NCBI GenBank assembly: GCA_012513795.1
Contig: JAAZBN010000107.1
Location: forward strand, 1 to 38,559
Direction: 5' to 3'
Source of the DNA: Bacteroidales bacterium
GTDB lineage: Bacteria > Bacteroidota > Bacteroidia > Bacteroidales > VadinHA17
Length of the DNA stretch: 38,559 nucleotides
Part shown: one piece after another, positions 37,641 through 38,559 of the stretch
Numbering within the stretch: the first letter of the stretch is position 1
Layout: each line of letters starts with the position of its first letter
The notes under the pieces: model-generated
Told to the model about the DNA's origin: nothing
The model's input: the letters and a program-made list of their open reading frames with translations, nothing else
The model's database searches: none
Program-made: the position numbers and the translations under genes

Positions 37641-38559
37641 GATGTTTTCTGAATTGGTATCCTGATTCTGAATGTTGTTCCGCGTCCCTGTTTGCTGTTG
37701 ACAGTCACATCGCCCCCGTGTGCCGTCGCTATGCGCCTGACATAATATAGCCCCAGTCCCAGCCCTTTGGTTTTGTGAATGTTGCCATGGGGCACCCTGT
37801 AAAACTTCTCAAAGATGTGGCCGAGATGTTCTGCTGGTATGCCCACACCGTTGTCAGCTACTGTTATCTCTATGTCGTTGCCTGTCGCAGCAGCCTTCAC
37901 ACTGATCACCGGATCACCGTCACAGTATTTGACAGCATTGGATAGCAGGTTGCTGATCATTGTGGTGAAATAGACAATATCCACAGAGGCTTCCATTCCG
38001 TTAATGCTGTAGTCTTCCTTGATTTCCGCGCACCCGTCACATGACGTGAGGAACGAGGTAACCACCTGGTGGAGCAACTCGTCAATCACCACCTTATGCC
38101 TGTCAAGCTCGAACTCTTCTCTTTCCAGGAAGCTGACCTCCAGGATGGTATTGATGAGCTGGTTCAGATGGACGCTCTGTTTGCCTATCATTCTTGCTGT
38201 CTCCAGTACCCTGTCCCTGTCAGTAATGATCTGCTCCTTCTCCAGTGTCCTGCCGGCAACGGTTATTGTTGAAAGTGGCGTCTTGAGCTCGTGGGTCATA
38301 TTATTGATGAAGTCGCTCTTCAGCTCGGAGAGCCGGCGCTCTTCCATCAGGTTTCTCCACGTCAGGCCGAATACCAGGAAGACGATCAGGATGCTGCCCG
38401 TAATAAGCACGAAAGATAACAGTGCTTCCCTTAAGACCATCTCGTTTTTATGTGTCAGATCCAGGAGGTAATGAAACTCGAGGATGAAGTGGTTGCGTTC
38501 CTCCCTGAAGGTGTTAACTATTACCATATTTTTCCCGGGCTGGGAATAGACGGTATCAA
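37637..38559 (-). CDS. Sensor histidine kinase (N-terminus truncated by window edge)
   Basis: TM FVLITGSILIVFLVFGLTW; HisKA FINNMTHELKTPLSTITVAGRTLE; HATPase NLLSNAVKYC..DNGVGIPAEHLGHIFEKFYRV..KGLGLGLYYVRRIATAHGG; overlaps the response regulator start by 4 nt; the frame stays open to the window end. Confidence 0.93.
   Translation of the reverse strand, partial: DTVYSQPGKNMVIVNTFREERNHFILEFHYLLDLTHKNEMVLREALLSFVLITGSILIVFLVFGLTWRNLMEERRLSELKSDFINNMTHELKTPLSTITVAGRTLEKEQIITDRDRVLETARMIGKQSVHLNQLINTILEVSFLEREEFELDRHKVVIDELLHQVVTSFLTSCDGCAEIKEDYSINGMEASVDIVYFTTMISNLLSNAVKYCDGDPVISVKAAATGNDIEITVADNGVGIPAEHLGHIFEKFYRVPHGNIHKTKGLGLGLYYVRRIATAHGGDVTVNSKQGRGTTFRIRIPIQKTS

Noticed and set aside
1-38559. 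CRISPR arrays, tRNA/rRNA genes, transposases, phage or toxin-antitoxin systems
   Set aside because: No repeat-spacer pattern, tRNA-like cloverleaf, rRNA motif, transposase or integrase protein signature was seen on reading the window and ORF track.

Overview
This 38.6 kb window looks like a Bacteroidetes-type chromosome segment. The evidence is SusC/SusD pairs, a TAnnTTTG-like -7 promoter element and lipobox lipoproteins. The left half holds mostly ordinary genes: a TlpA-like thioredoxin (5'-truncated), a HerA/DUF853-type ATPase, an OmpA-family lipoprotein, a porin-like beta-barrel, a YfcC-family permease, a crtI-crtB-like carotenoid pair, an aldo/keto reductase, a CarboxypepD_reg-type outer-membrane protein and an S9 prolyl oligopeptidase. 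From about 13.5 to 36.9 kb there is one co-directional polysaccharide utilization locus (PUL): SusC, SusD, a LamG/Ig-like surface lipoprotein, two tandem GH144-type (glycoamylase-fold) lipoproteins, a 1063-aa F5/8C plus (alpha/alpha)6 glycosidase-like protein with no family I can name, a GPH-type MFS transporter with a ~200-aa loop insertion, a cytoplasmic GH35-like enzyme with an atypical acid/base motif, a GH94 phosphorylase resembling 1,2-beta-oligoglucan phosphorylase, and a membrane-anchored beta-propeller/Y_Y_Y/LuxR-HTH regulator. GH144 together with SOGP-like GH94 points to beta-1,2-glucan (linear or cyclic) as the substrate, with uptake followed by cytoplasmic phosphorolysis. The most novel-looking parts are the unassigned glycosidase-like protein, the atypical GH35, the transporter insertion, and an intrinsic terminator placed about 16 nt upstream of the first enzyme gene. 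A convergent OmpR-type response regulator/histidine kinase pair (kinase truncated) ends the window. All family calls come from reading motifs; no searches were run.
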